A stretch of DNA of 64,000 nucleotides. It comes from Rivibacter subsaxonicus (GTDB lineage Bacteria > Pseudomonadota > Gammaproteobacteria > Burkholderiales > Burkholderiaceae_C). A model generated the notes under the pieces. The model was not told where the DNA came from. It was given only the letters and a program-made list of their open reading frames with translations, and did no database searches. The stretch lies in contig NZ_SHKP01000008.1 of NCBI RefSeq assembly GCF_004217215.1, positions 124,001-188,000 of the forward strand, read 5' to 3'. The translations under genes and the position numbers were made by a program. Shown in pieces: positions 26,982 to 34,437 of the stretch (positions are counted from its first letter, which is position 1; every line of letters begins with the position of its first letter).

Positions 26982-27323
26982 CTAACAACCACTGTAGTTC
27001 TTGCGACCACTCGCTGTGATGGTGTAGGTGCCACCGCGGGGTCCAACGAAACATTGCTGACCGTTGACTGTCTGAACCTGGTCGGCGCGAGGTTGCGCTG
27101 TTACTTGACTCGCAGCCGGCGGGTTGTGAACTGCCGGCAAGTGCGGTTGCTGAGGTGTTGGCGATACCGGCTGCACGACTGGGGTTGGTGCTCGGTGGCA
27201 GTGATAGTCACCCGTCTTGCGGTTGTTGTGGCATCCATCGGAATTGAGGCCTCCGCCGTGCGCATGTGCTGTCGCCATGTTCACGCAAGCGATGAGGCCT
27301 GCAACGAAGAATTGAAGCTTCAT
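26982..27323 (-). CDS. Secreted YHYH-motif protein
   Basis: A 113-aa exported protein. The signal peptide MKLQFFVAGLIACVNMATAHA is followed by HGGGLNSDGCHNNRKTGDYHCHR, the Cys/His-rich YHYH-type motif often found beside or fused to secreted SNase-type nucleases. A Pro/Gln-rich linker follows, and the end CFVGPRGGTYTITASGRKNYSGC is a second small Cys module. The ATG at 27321-27323 gives the clean signal peptide. It may work with the SNase 1.1 kb upstream. It diverges from the SOS-box operon. Confidence 0.75.
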   Translation of the reverse strand: MKLQFFVAGLIACVNMATAHAHGGGLNSDGCHNNRKTGDYHCHRAPTPVVQPVSPTPQQPHLPAVHNPPAASQVTAQPRADQVQTVNGQQCFVGPRGGTYTITASGRKNYSGC

Positions 27324-27402
27324 GTTCTGTCCATCCCTGGCAGAACGGTACCTACGGAGGGAGGCGTGCTTCGGTAGGGCTTGCCCTCGGATGGCGTCAC
27401 GA

Positions 27403-27430
27403 TTGCTCATCTCCTTGTAGCTTCTATACT
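27403..27430 (+). promoter_or_regulatory. Promoter of the SOS-box operon
   Basis: TTGCTC (27403-27408) and TATACT (27425-27430) with a 16-bp spacer form a good sigma-70 promoter. Its -10 hexamer overlaps the LexA-like site, so repression by LexA would be direct. Confidence 0.55.
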
Positions 27431-27446
27431 GTATAAACGTACAGTA
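27427..27446. promoter_or_regulatory. LexA-type SOS box
   Basis: TACTGTATAAACGTACAGTA is a 20-bp dyad that matches the CTGT-N8-ACAG LexA consensus at all conserved positions. It lies 15 bp before the start of the first gene of a three-gene operon and overlaps the -10 element. Induction by DNA damage is strongly suggested; LexA binding itself is inferred. Confidence 0.85.
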
Positions 27447-27460
27447 CTGGAGGTGAATCA

Positions 27461-27643
27461 ATGGACACGCTGGAGTGGATCTTTAGATGCGCAATGAGGC
27501 TACGTGAGCAGTGGCCACGAGCCGACGAGGTTGAACTCGCCGACACAGCACGCGACTTGTCGCTACAAGAACACTTGCGAGCGCTGGAGCCTGAAGACGC
27601 AGCAGTTGCCTGGCTGCGCCAGGGCATCCCATCGGCAGCCTGA
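27461..27643 (+). CDS. Small SOS-box-controlled protein A (60 aa)
   Basis: Not recognised as a named family. It encodes 60 residues, MDTLEWIFRCAMRLREQWPR..., acidic and helical. The RBS is strong (GGAGGTGA 5-8 nt before the ATG), and a LexA-type box and promoter lie directly upstream. Its first 15 residues match the N-terminus of the third gene (MDSFEWIGRCARRI), so the two are related. The second gene starts 9 nt after its stop. A DNA-damage response role is inferred from the promoter only. Confidence 0.75.
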   Translation: MDTLEWIFRCAMRLREQWPRADEVELADTARDLSLQEHLRALEPEDAAVAWLRQGIPSAA

Positions 27644-27652
27644 GGGCAGCAT

Positions 27653-28108
27653 GTGCTGTTCGATGCGATCCCTGCGCGCCGAAACGGCGCCATCCTTCCC
27701 AATTGGATGCGCCACGCTGCACTTGCGCGCGGGCGGCTCGTCGTGGAACAGGCGCATGACCCAGACCTCAACCGATGGGTGCGAACAGCCAGGCTCAGGC
27801 GTGAGCAGGACGGCCAGGTGATCGACGCCTTGCCTCCGCTACGCGACGTGCAGATCGTCGCGGTGATCGAAAACAGGATGACGCTGACCGGCTTCGAGAT
27901 CGGCACCGGTCACGTAACCGAGAAGGCGCACTACCAGCAAAGCTGGTTGCTTGAACTGGTGACGCACGAGACGCTGCGGCGTGAGGCAGAACTCACCGAG
28001 CAATGGGTCGCAGACGCCGAACGAAGCCGCGCGTTCAGTCGACACGTGGCAGAGTTCGTCGGACCGCGGAAGCCGATTCCGAGCCACCCGCGCCACAGGC
28101 ATCGATAG
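27653..28108 (+). CDS. SOS-box operon protein B (151 aa), unknown function
   Basis: Not recognised. A 151-aa soluble, charged protein starting at a GTG with GAGGG 6 nt upstream, 9 nt after gene A. The core VIENRMTLTGFEIGTGHVTEKAHYQQSWLLELV looks like beta strands followed by a helix; the C-terminus is His/Arg/Pro rich. No nuclease motif or membrane segment is seen. Its position between two related small proteins in an SOS-box operon suggests a complex or modulator role. Confidence 0.7.
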   Translation: MLFDAIPARRNGAILPNWMRHAALARGRLVVEQAHDPDLNRWVRTARLRREQDGQVIDALPPLRDVQIVAVIENRMTLTGFEIGTGHVTEKAHYQQSWLLELVTHETLRREAELTEQWVADAERSRAFSRHVAEFVGPRKPIPSHPRHRHR

Positions 28109-28143
28109 CCGTCGTGGCCTTCATCCAGGAGCATCGCCTAGCT

Positions 28144-28521
28144 ATGGACTCATTCGAGTGGATCGGCCGTTGTGCCCGCCGGATCTTGGAGCTTGACTGC
28201 CGGCTCGCGCACGACGATGCCGAAGAGATGGCCCATGCCTTTTGGGCCGCACACGGGGACAAGGATCCGATCGAAGTCGCCAATGGGGACGATCCTGAGG
28301 CTGCGGCTGACCGCGGCGAGCCGCTGTCCGAACTGACTGAAGCGCAGTGGGTCGATCGCTACGTCGCGCGCGTCGGCCAGATCACGCTGCCGGCCCAGGT
28401 GATCCCGGAGGCCGCAGTCGCCCAAGCGCGTCGCCTATGGCTTGGCTTGTGCCAGTTTGAACCGGAAACGATGGCCGACATCAACTACGGTAACTGGCCA
28501 AAGACGTCCGCGCCGTTCTAG
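28144..28521 (+). CDS. SOS-box operon protein C (125 aa), related to protein A
   Basis: Not recognised. The N-terminus MDSFEWIGRCARRILEL resembles that of protein A; the rest is acidic (EVANGDDPEAAADRGEP) and ends with WLGLCQFEPETMADINYGNWPKTSAPF. The ATG at 28144 is chosen by alignment with protein A; CAGGAG lies about 14 nt upstream, so a GTG at 28112 is the alternative. It lies 35 bp after gene B and is convergent with the SRAP gene (34 bp between stops). Confidence 0.65.
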   Translation: MDSFEWIGRCARRILELDCRLAHDDAEEMAHAFWAAHGDKDPIEVANGDDPEAAADRGEPLSELTEAQWVDRYVARVGQITLPAQVIPEAAVAQARRLWLGLCQFEPETMADINYGNWPKTSAPF

Positions 28522-28555
28522 CTCGCCGCTCCGCTTTGGGTTTGAGGGCTCTTGC

Positions 28556-29479
28556 CTAGGCCGCGAGGCGATGCTCGTAGTACGGCCGCTCCCGGTCGTC
28601 GAGGATGGCGTACAGCGCCTTGAGGTCGGACGGGTCGGGGTTCAACCAAGCGTCGATGTTCTCGGGCTTGATCGGGATGATGCAGCGGTCGTGACCGGCC
28701 GCAGCAACTTCGGCTGGCGGCTCGTCGGTGATGGCGGCGAAGGACAGCAGGTCGGGCTCCCCCGGTGCAGACCACCTTGACCACAGGCAGGCGACCAGCA
28801 TGTCCTGGGTCGGGCGCGGCCGAAACTCAAGCACGGCATTGCTGCCACCGCGATCCACGTTCTCGTAGAACGCATTGACGACCATGATCCCGTGCGAGTG
28901 GCCGAACTGGCCTTTCCAGAAGCCCTCAAGGTTGTCGCGCCGAGCGTTGTAGGTGCCCGGGAATTTGGCGTCGTAGAAGGCTGGCTTTCCCGCTGGCCGG
29001 CACTGGTAGCGCATCGGCTTGACGACGCGCCGGCCGTTCTCGATCACCATGACGGGGGCATACCAACCGGGGAAGATCCGCGAGTCGCGGTCCTTGAGTT
29101 CGGTGCGGCGCAGGTCAGTCAGCTTGCCGAGCAGCCAGTCGACCTTGTCGGTCGCGATCCGCTTGCTCTCGACGGCGGCCTTGGTGGTCTTGGTCTGCAA
29201 GGTGCGCTCGGCGTCGGCAAGGCGCTTGCGCTGCTTGAACAGTTCCTGCTCCCACTCGGCCGCCTGCTGTGCGTTGAACTCGTCGATCACCGCCTTGATG
29301 CGGCGCTCGGCATCGTCCTGAGGATCAGCGAAGGCCGCCTCCATCGACTTCGGCAGCTTGATCTTGCGGTCCGAGCATCGCAGCCAGTACCGCTCGTAGT
29401 AGTCGAGCAGGCTGATGTCCGCCTTGAACACGCGCTTGAACTTTTTCCACTCGGCGACGATCTGGGCTGAGTAGCACAT
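28556..29479 (-). CDS. SOS response-associated peptidase (SRAP/YedK/HMCES family)
   Basis: A 307-aa SRAP protein. The invariant catalytic Cys is residue 2 (MCYSAQ); NARRDN and CIIP supply the conserved Asn/Arg and the C-terminal catalytic region. YedK/HMCES proteins cross-link to abasic sites in single-stranded DNA and shield them. Compared with the usual 220 or so residues there is a long charged helical insertion (about residues 55-125, QQAAEWEQELFKQRKRLADAE and on). I see no LexA box in its own upstream region. It is next to the SOS-box operon and may belong to the same damage-linked module. Confidence 0.87.
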   Translation of the reverse strand: MCYSAQIVAEWKKFKRVFKADISLLDYYERYWLRCSDRKIKLPKSMEAAFADPQDDAERRIKAVIDEFNAQQAAEWEQELFKQRKRLADAERTLQTKTTKAAVESKRIATDKVDWLLGKLTDLRRTELKDRDSRIFPGWYAPVMVIENGRRVVKPMRYQCRPAGKPAFYDAKFPGTYNARRDNLEGFWKGQFGHSHGIMVVNAFYENVDRGGSNAVLEFRPRPTQDMLVACLWSRWSAPGEPDLLSFAAITDEPPAEVAAAGHDRCIIPIKPENIDAWLNPDPSDLKALYAILDDRERPYYEHRLAA

Positions 29480-29966
29480 GGGCGCATCGTAGCTCCCCGG
29501 CTGGTAGGCCTACTTCGACGGGATGGAATGAGCGGGCAGCACTTGTTGCCCGCACTTGCCGCTGAAGACTCTCATCAACGCTAGCTGAACCGAGTCAAGG
29601 GTGCAGCAGCTAGTGTGACCTGCCGGGCCACACGTGATGTACGGCCTCGACGCCTTGATGCGAGACGGCGCCGATGGACTTGCGCTTGGATCGTGACAGA
29701 GGTGCGATCAGTCTCGTACGTGCTAGTCGCTAGACGGATTGATCGGCGCCCTTGACTGGCCAACGCTCCTGACCCTTAGGACTGCAGCTTGGCCCGTGGC
29801 AGCCCTGCTTAGATGGCTGCACTCAACGCGACCCGGAACGTAGGGGTAAAAACCCACCAAATCGCTTGCCTCATGACATTTGGCCAAAAAATATCAGCGA
29901 AACATGCGTTAATGGCTTCTGAATTCTTGGGGTCTTAAGATTTCGCTGTTTTTTTCGGGTCTCGCA
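29480..29966. other. 487-bp AT-richer intergenic region between divergent genes
   Basis: No convincing gene. It separates the SRAP gene (minus) from the AAA/RloB-like pair (plus) and must hold both promoters. From about 29840 to 29960 the base composition is clearly AT-rich. AGCGAAA at about 29896 and TTTCGCT near 29940, followed by a run of seven T residues, could form a long-loop stem just ahead of the ATPase gene. Confidence 0.4.
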
Positions 29967-31157
29967 ATGCTGCTTAAGTACTCTGCCCAGAACTTCCACT
30001 GCTTCGCTGAGAAGGTTGAGGTCTCGTTCCTGCTGACGCAGCGCGACGTTGCTCCAGGTTGGAACCGAGTTTCGCCCTCTGGCCAGCGTGTAACGACCGT
30101 CATCGCGGTGCTTGGCGCCAACGGTGCAGGCAAGACAACGCTTGCAAAGATCGGTCCGTTCATCGCCTGGTTCATTCGCGACTCGTTCACGCTCACCCCA
30201 GACGCGAAGGTGCCGTGTATGCCGCATCCCACGATGGGGAACGAACCGTCCATGTTTGAGATTGAGGGCGATGACGAAGAAGCCTCTTGGCGGTACAGCC
30301 TGACCGTGCGGCCGACCCGAGTCATTCACGAGTCATTGCGCCGGAAGGGCCGCGCGAGCGGCGCTCGCTGGACGCCTTCCTTCACGCGTGATTGGAACGA
30401 GAACACCCAAGCCTACGATGTGAAGCAGTACGGCTTTGGCCTTGCGGACACCGAGGCGGCGAAGGTTCGCCAGAACGTTTCGTTCATCTCTTGGGCGAAG
30501 CAGTACGGCGTGGCCACCGCAATTGAAGTGTCGGACTTCTACGTCAGCACCAACGTGACCACTGGTGGCTTGGCGGTCCAAACGGACGCGAACTTGTGGG
30601 ACGCAGCGGCCTACTTCAGCGAGAGCGCCGAGCTGTACGACCAGATGCGGCTACTGCTGCGCGGCTGGGACCTCGGACTCAGCGATGTTCGCCTACACAA
30701 GGTCGAGCCCATGTCGCCTGAAGCCGAGACGGCTAGACGCTGGTATCCCATGGGTGTGCACAGCGCCCGCGGTCAACGCTTCGAGTTGCCCTTCGGCTTG
30801 GAGTCGAGTGGCACCAAAGCAGCGTTCGTGCTGTTGTGGCGCCTGTTGCCAGTGCTAAGAACAGGCGGCGTGGCTTTCATTGACGAACTTGAGAGCCATC
30901 TGCATCCACACATGATCGAGCCCATCCTGCGTCTGTTTCATGAACCGACGACCAACCCGAGGAACGCGCAGCTCGTATTCACCTGCCAGTCACCCGAGGT
31001 GCTCAGGCTGTTGCACCGGGCACAAGTCATGTTCGTGGAAAAGGTTGACTGCGAGAGCGCCGCCTACAGAGGCGACTCGATCGCTGGTTTGAATAGTTCG
31101 CACAACTTGTTCGCAAAGTACAACGCTGGCGCCCTCGGCGCAGTGCCTCAGTTCTGA
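29967..31157 (+). CDS. AAA-family ATPase, RloA/AAA15-like defence protein
   Basis: A 396-aa ABC/SMC-like AAA15-type ATPase. Walker A is GANGAGKTT near residue 50; GLESSGTKAAFVLL resembles the ABC signature region; Walker B is GGVAFIDELESHLHPHM near 301; and LVFTCQSPEVL is the switch segment (usually TTHS-like). The next gene is an RloB-like TOPRIM-type protein, 19 bp downstream. ATPase/TOPRIM pairs of this kind include RloA-RloB, AbiLi-AbiLii and PARIS-like phage-defence systems. Weak RBS; ATG at 29967. Confidence 0.85.
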   Translation: MLLKYSAQNFHCFAEKVEVSFLLTQRDVAPGWNRVSPSGQRVTTVIAVLGANGAGKTTLAKIGPFIAWFIRDSFTLTPDAKVPCMPHPTMGNEPSMFEIEGDDEEASWRYSLTVRPTRVIHESLRRKGRASGARWTPSFTRDWNENTQAYDVKQYGFGLADTEAAKVRQNVSFISWAKQYGVATAIEVSDFYVSTNVTTGGLAVQTDANLWDAAAYFSESAELYDQMRLLLRGWDLGLSDVRLHKVEPMSPEAETARRWYPMGVHSARGQRFELPFGLESSGTKAAFVLLWRLLPVLRTGGVAFIDELESHLHPHMIEPILRLFHEPTTNPRNAQLVFTCQSPEVLRLLHRAQVMFVEKVDCESAAYRGDSIAGLNSSHNLFAKYNAGALGAVPQF

Positions 31158-31176
31158 TCCGCTAGCGCTACTGGTC

Positions 31177-31674
31177 ATGAGGTTGCTCTCCATCTGCGCT
31201 GCCGTCGCCATCGGTGAGGGAAAGGGCGAATACGAGTTCGTTTGCCACACCAAGAGCCTCTATCTGCCGCGCGCCTGCGGAACGACGTTGAAGGTGAAGC
31301 AGGCCTTCGGCAAGGGGGGGCGCGGCGTGCTCGACTACGCCATCCAGGTTAAGAAGGCCAACGACTTTGATCGCTGCATTGCGGTGCTGGACACAGACAC
31401 TGACTGGGACGATAGGCAGCGAAAGCGAGCTCGACTTGCCGACATTCTCGTAGTCGAGTCGACGCCGTGCCTGGAAGCTTGGCTGCTTCAGATTCACGAA
31501 GTTGGCGGCGTACGCAGCAGCACCGGGCACAAGGAGGAATTTGAGCGGCGCTTCGGTGCACCTGCTCACGACGCCGGTGTCTATGGGCGCCACTTCCCGC
31601 GAGCCGTGCTGGATGCTGCTCGCCACCGCGTGGGGCCACTCCGTGAGTTGCTGGCTTCCCTCAATGTGCCGTGA
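31177..31674 (+). CDS. RloB-like TOPRIM-type nuclease partner
   Basis: A 165-aa protein resembling the RloB/AbiLii family: the acidic motif GEGKGE near residue 13-18, the DxDxD cluster CIAVLDTDTDWDD near residues 72-76, and STPCLEAWLL, equivalent to the family motif SxPCFExWLL. The acidic residues match a TOPRIM-style metal site. It follows the AAA ATPase by 19 bp. The probable role is the toxic nuclease effector, released or activated by the ATPase on phage infection; the trigger is unknown. Confidence 0.75.
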   Translation: MRLLSICAAVAIGEGKGEYEFVCHTKSLYLPRACGTTLKVKQAFGKGGRGVLDYAIQVKKANDFDRCIAVLDTDTDWDDRQRKRARLADILVVESTPCLEAWLLQIHEVGGVRSSTGHKEEFERRFGAPAHDAGVYGRHFPRAVLDAARHRVGPLRELLASLNVP

Positions 31675-31829
31675 ACCGCGCCATCGAACTCAGCTAGGGA
31701 CCAGGTTCCTGACGCGAGAAGCGGCCATGTTGAGGTCAGCCCCCAACAGCATCGGCGGCAAACGCAGTGCCAGTACGCGCGTCGTCTCTGCACCTTCACA
31801 GGTGCCTACATAGCGCCAGACGAAGGAAA

Positions 31830-31862
31830 GGCCTGCAAGACAAATTGCCTTGCAGGCCTTGA
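31830..31862 (-). terminator. Terminator after tRNA-Asn supplied by the island
   Basis: AAGGCCTGCAAG and CTTGCAGGCCTT form a hairpin just beyond the tRNA 3' end on the minus strand, with a weak T tract. It takes the place of the ancestral terminator now stranded at 18728-18762. Confidence 0.6.
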
Positions 31863-31864
31863 TT

Positions 31865-31918
31865 TCTGTGGCTCCTCGACCTGGGCTCGAACCAGGGACC
31901 TACGGATTAACAGTCCGG
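31865..31918 (-). repeat. attR: 54-bp direct repeat overlapping intact tRNA-Asn
   Basis: Identical to 18780-18833. It covers the 3' part of the tRNA plus a few bases beyond CCA. In the integrated state the island provides this part, and the host 5' half (31919-31944) completes the gene. Confidence 0.93.
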
Positions 31919-31944
31919 CGCTCTACCGACTGAGCTATCGAGGA
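31869..31944 (-). tRNA. tRNA-Asn (GTT)
   Basis: A 76-nt tRNA on the minus strand. The acceptor stem TCCTCGA pairs with TCGAGGA, followed by discriminator G and encoded CCA; the D arm is AGCTCAGTCGGTAGAGC, the anticodon loop CTGTTAA holds GTT, and the T arm has GGTTCGAACC. It is intact and serves as the integration site of the island. Confidence 0.97.
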
Positions 31945-31980
31945 ACAGAGCCTGAAATTCTAGCAGGCTTTTGGATCGCT

Positions 31981-34161
31981 TTACAAGTCGGCCTGCACCG
32001 ACAGCCAGAAGGTGCGCGGCGCCATCGGGTAGAGGTAGATGTGGCCGAACTGGTAGGGCGCTTCCTGCCAGGCGCGACGGTCGAAGGCGTTGTCGATGCC
32101 AGCGCGCCAGACCAGGCGCTGGCCGCCGACGAGGCTGTGCTCGTAGCGCCCACCCAGATCGATCCGCGCCCAGCCGGGCACCGTGGGTGCATCCGCGCCG
32201 GGCATGACGGCGCGATCGCCCTCGGCCGTCAGTGCGGCGTAGACACGCAGACCCGGAATGGCCGCCGCGTCGTAACCCAGGTACGCCCGCGCACTGCGCT
32301 CCGGCACGTTGGCCGGGCGGCTGCCGTTGAGTGCAGGGTCGATGCTGCCTTCGCGTCGCGCGCGCAATAGCATCGCGCTGGCGCCCAGGGTCCAGGCTTG
32401 GAGGCGTGCCTGGGCGTTGGCCTCGATGCCGCGATGCACGGCATCGCCGTCGTTCTGGCGGGTGCACGTCGCGTCCAGATCGCAGGCGCCGATGTCGGCG
32501 CTCGTCGGCCGGCGGATGTCGAAGGCGGCGATGCCCCAGTTCAGATCGGCGGTGCTGGCCTTGAAGCCCAGTTCGGCCTGGCGGCTCTTGAGCGCCGCGA
32601 GTGGCTGGCCGGGGTTCGTGTAGCGCGCCCGATTGGGCGCCACGTCGCTCTCCACGCCTTCGCCCCAACTCGCGTAGAGCAATTGGCCGGGGACCGGCGC
32701 CCAGCTGGCAGCAATCCACGGTGTGGTGAAGCTCTGCTCGATGTCGGTCGCCTCGTCGCCCGAGGTCCGGATGCTCTGGTGCCGCAGTCGCGTGTGGCGC
32801 AGGCCGAGCCACAGACCGAGGCCATGGCCGAACTCGATCGCATCGTTGGCATAGAGCTCGGTGCGGCGCTCGTCGCGGTTGGTGTTGTCGTAGTTCAGCG
32901 CGGGATCCGCCGGCAGCACCGTACCGCCGTCGATGGTTCCCTGGCCGACGAAGTTGTAGGCCTGCTGCTGGAAGCGCGTGCGCAGCTTCGAGCCCTGCGC
33001 GCCGAAGCGCAGCTGGTGCGACACGCCGCCGGTGTTCAGTCGGCCGCTGACCGAGGCGTCGACGGCCGCCGTATCGCGCTGCTCGTTCTCGCTGCGGTAG
33101 TCGTAGAGATCGAAGCGGCCGTCGGGGCAGTAGCGATCGGCGTAGTAGATGTCTGTGCCGGCGTCGTAGCAGCCGAAGGGAAAGGCGATGCGATCGTCGG
33201 TGCGTGCGCGCTGCACGCCGGCATGCAGCTGTGCACGCCAGTCCGCGTTCAAGCGCTGCTGCCAACGCAGGCTGGCGTAGTCGGCGCGGAACACCACCGG
33301 CAGCGCCCAGGCCTGGTTGTTGAGGTTGATGCGCGGGTCGCTATCGTCTGCCGATGGCACCGTGTCGCCGAGCAGGCTGAAGCCCGGCTGGCTCGGCTGG
33401 CTGCGGCGGCCGGTCTCGAGCTCGGCCTCGATCAGCGTGTCCTTCGAGACACGCCAATCGCCTGCCAGCGCGAGCAGGCTCCGCTCGCCGCGCGCCGCGC
33501 GCAGCGGCGGATCGAGCCGCTCGGCGGCCGCGTTCACGCGCAGGCCGAAGACGCGCTCGTCGCCGAAGCGGGTCGACCAATCGATCGCCCCGAGCACGCT
33601 GGCCGAGCCGCGCGCTTCGACCGAGGCCGAGAGCCGGTCCTCGTCGGGCCGCTTGACCGCAAGGTTCATCAAGCCGCCAGGCGCCGAGATACCGGCTTGC
33701 AGGCCGCTGGTGCCCTTGAGCAGTTCGACGCGCGACTTGTTGTCCAGCGGCAGGAAGGTCTCGCCGGTGATCGGCAGCCCGTCGCGGCGGACGTTGTTGC
33801 GCAGGTCGAGCGCGAAGCCGCGCACGGTGAGCGCGTCCCAGTAGCCGATGCTGTTGTAGGCGTCGCCGACGCTGGCGTCGAAGCGAGTGAGCTCGCGCAG
33901 CCCCTGGCCGCCACGGTCCTTGAGCGCCGATTCGGGCACGCCGACCGCCGACAGCGGCAGGCGCTCGAGCGGGATGTCGCCGAAGCCGGCCACATCGACC
34001 GGCGCCGCCGTGCTGCGGGCCGAGACGACGACGCCGGACAGGGTCGTGGTCGGCGACGCCGGTTGCTGTTGCTGCTGCGCGCATGCGGCAGTGGCGGCGA
34101 GCAGCAGCGTGCACGCCACGACGATCGGAGCGAGAGGAAAGTGAAAGGAAGTAGATGCCAT
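31981..34161 (-). CDS. TonB-dependent outer-membrane receptor under TPP riboswitch
   Basis: A 726-aa TonB-dependent receptor. The signal peptide MASTSFHFPLAPIVVACTLLLA...CAQ is followed by a plug domain (RELTRFDASVGDAYNSIGYWDALTVRGF...LLKGTSGLQAGISAPGGLMNLAVKRP) and a 22-strand-type barrel ending NAFDRRAW...RTFWLSVQADL. Sequence alone would suggest a siderophore receptor, but a TPP riboswitch sits in the leader, so uptake of thiamin or a precursor is more likely. The start is the ATG at 34159-34161; the frame is open further up but enters the riboswitch. No inner-membrane partner is adjacent. Confidence 0.9.
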   Translation of the reverse strand: MASTSFHFPLAPIVVACTLLLAATAACAQQQQQPASPTTTLSGVVVSARSTAAPVDVAGFGDIPLERLPLSAVGVPESALKDRGGQGLRELTRFDASVGDAYNSIGYWDALTVRGFALDLRNNVRRDGLPITGETFLPLDNKSRVELLKGTSGLQAGISAPGGLMNLAVKRPDEDRLSASVEARGSASVLGAIDWSTRFGDERVFGLRVNAAAERLDPPLRAARGERSLLALAGDWRVSKDTLIEAELETGRRSQPSQPGFSLLGDTVPSADDSDPRINLNNQAWALPVVFRADYASLRWQQRLNADWRAQLHAGVQRARTDDRIAFPFGCYDAGTDIYYADRYCPDGRFDLYDYRSENEQRDTAAVDASVSGRLNTGGVSHQLRFGAQGSKLRTRFQQQAYNFVGQGTIDGGTVLPADPALNYDNTNRDERRTELYANDAIEFGHGLGLWLGLRHTRLRHQSIRTSGDEATDIEQSFTTPWIAASWAPVPGQLLYASWGEGVESDVAPNRARYTNPGQPLAALKSRQAELGFKASTADLNWGIAAFDIRRPTSADIGACDLDATCTRQNDGDAVHRGIEANAQARLQAWTLGASAMLLRARREGSIDPALNGSRPANVPERSARAYLGYDAAAIPGLRVYAALTAEGDRAVMPGADAPTVPGWARIDLGGRYEHSLVGGQRLVWRAGIDNAFDRRAWQEAPYQFGHIYLYPMAPRTFWLSVQADL

Positions 34162-34250
34162 CGTCGGATCCGTTCGATGGCAGGTGGGCGCTGCAGCGAA
34201 CGAGACGGCCTTCGCGTCCGATGAGGATGGCGGGTGGCGGCTTCGTGCCA

Positions 34251-34342
34251 TGACGCTTCCCTGCGCGAGGATTACCTCAATCAGGTTCAAAGGGACTTTC
34301 TCAGTCGGCGCTTCAGTGGAAGCGTCAACACCCCTAGCGAGG
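34251..34342 (-). promoter_or_regulatory. TPP (THI-box) riboswitch
   Basis: Read on the minus strand: AGGGGTG, then CTGAGAAAGTCCCTTTGAAC, CTGATTGAGGTAATCCTCGC, GCAGGGAAGCGTCA. These are the conserved THI-box elements (GGGGTGC, CTGAGA, ACCCTTTGAACCTGAT, GGGAA) in the right order. It lies about 90 nt ahead of the TonB-receptor start and would reduce its expression when thiamin pyrophosphate is high. Confidence 0.92.
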
Positions 34343-34391
34343 CGGCATGCCGGGTGCATGCCGCGATCGAATTATGACCGACGCAATGGCA

Positions 34392-34414
34392 ACGGCCCGC
34401 GCATGGCGGGCCGT
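34392..34414 (-). terminator. Hairpin after the ferredoxin-NADP reductase gene
   Basis: ACGGCCCGC-GCATG-GCGGGCCGT stem-loop, 23 bp beyond the stop codon of the minus-strand reductase gene. The following T tract is weak, so termination is probable but not certain. Confidence 0.45.
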
Positions 34415-34437
34415 CTTGCGAATCGCAGTTGTCGTGC

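Larger units (their letters stand above)
18780..31918. mobile_element. Integrative element inserted in tRNA-Asn, 13.1 kb
   Basis: Bounded by 54-bp identical repeats of the tRNA-Asn 3' part. It contains a tyrosine recombinase at the left end, an AlpA/Xis-like HTH protein, a primase-helicase with a possible origin, and cargo of nucleases, an SOS-box operon, an SRAP protein and an AAA/RloB-like pair. Coding density and GC drop in the right half, and two gene relics are present. I see no capsid, terminase, relaxase or type IV secretion gene, so it is either a self-replicating integrative element or a satellite that depends on a helper. Confidence 0.88.

Noticed and set aside
29581-29763. 60-codon minus-strand frame between SRAP and the AAA gene
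   Set aside because: Arg/Thr-rich, no ribosome binding site, no resemblance to a protein family.
34162-34359. N-terminal extension of the TonB receptor
   Set aside because: The extra codons run through the TPP riboswitch and precede a clear signal peptide starting at 34161.
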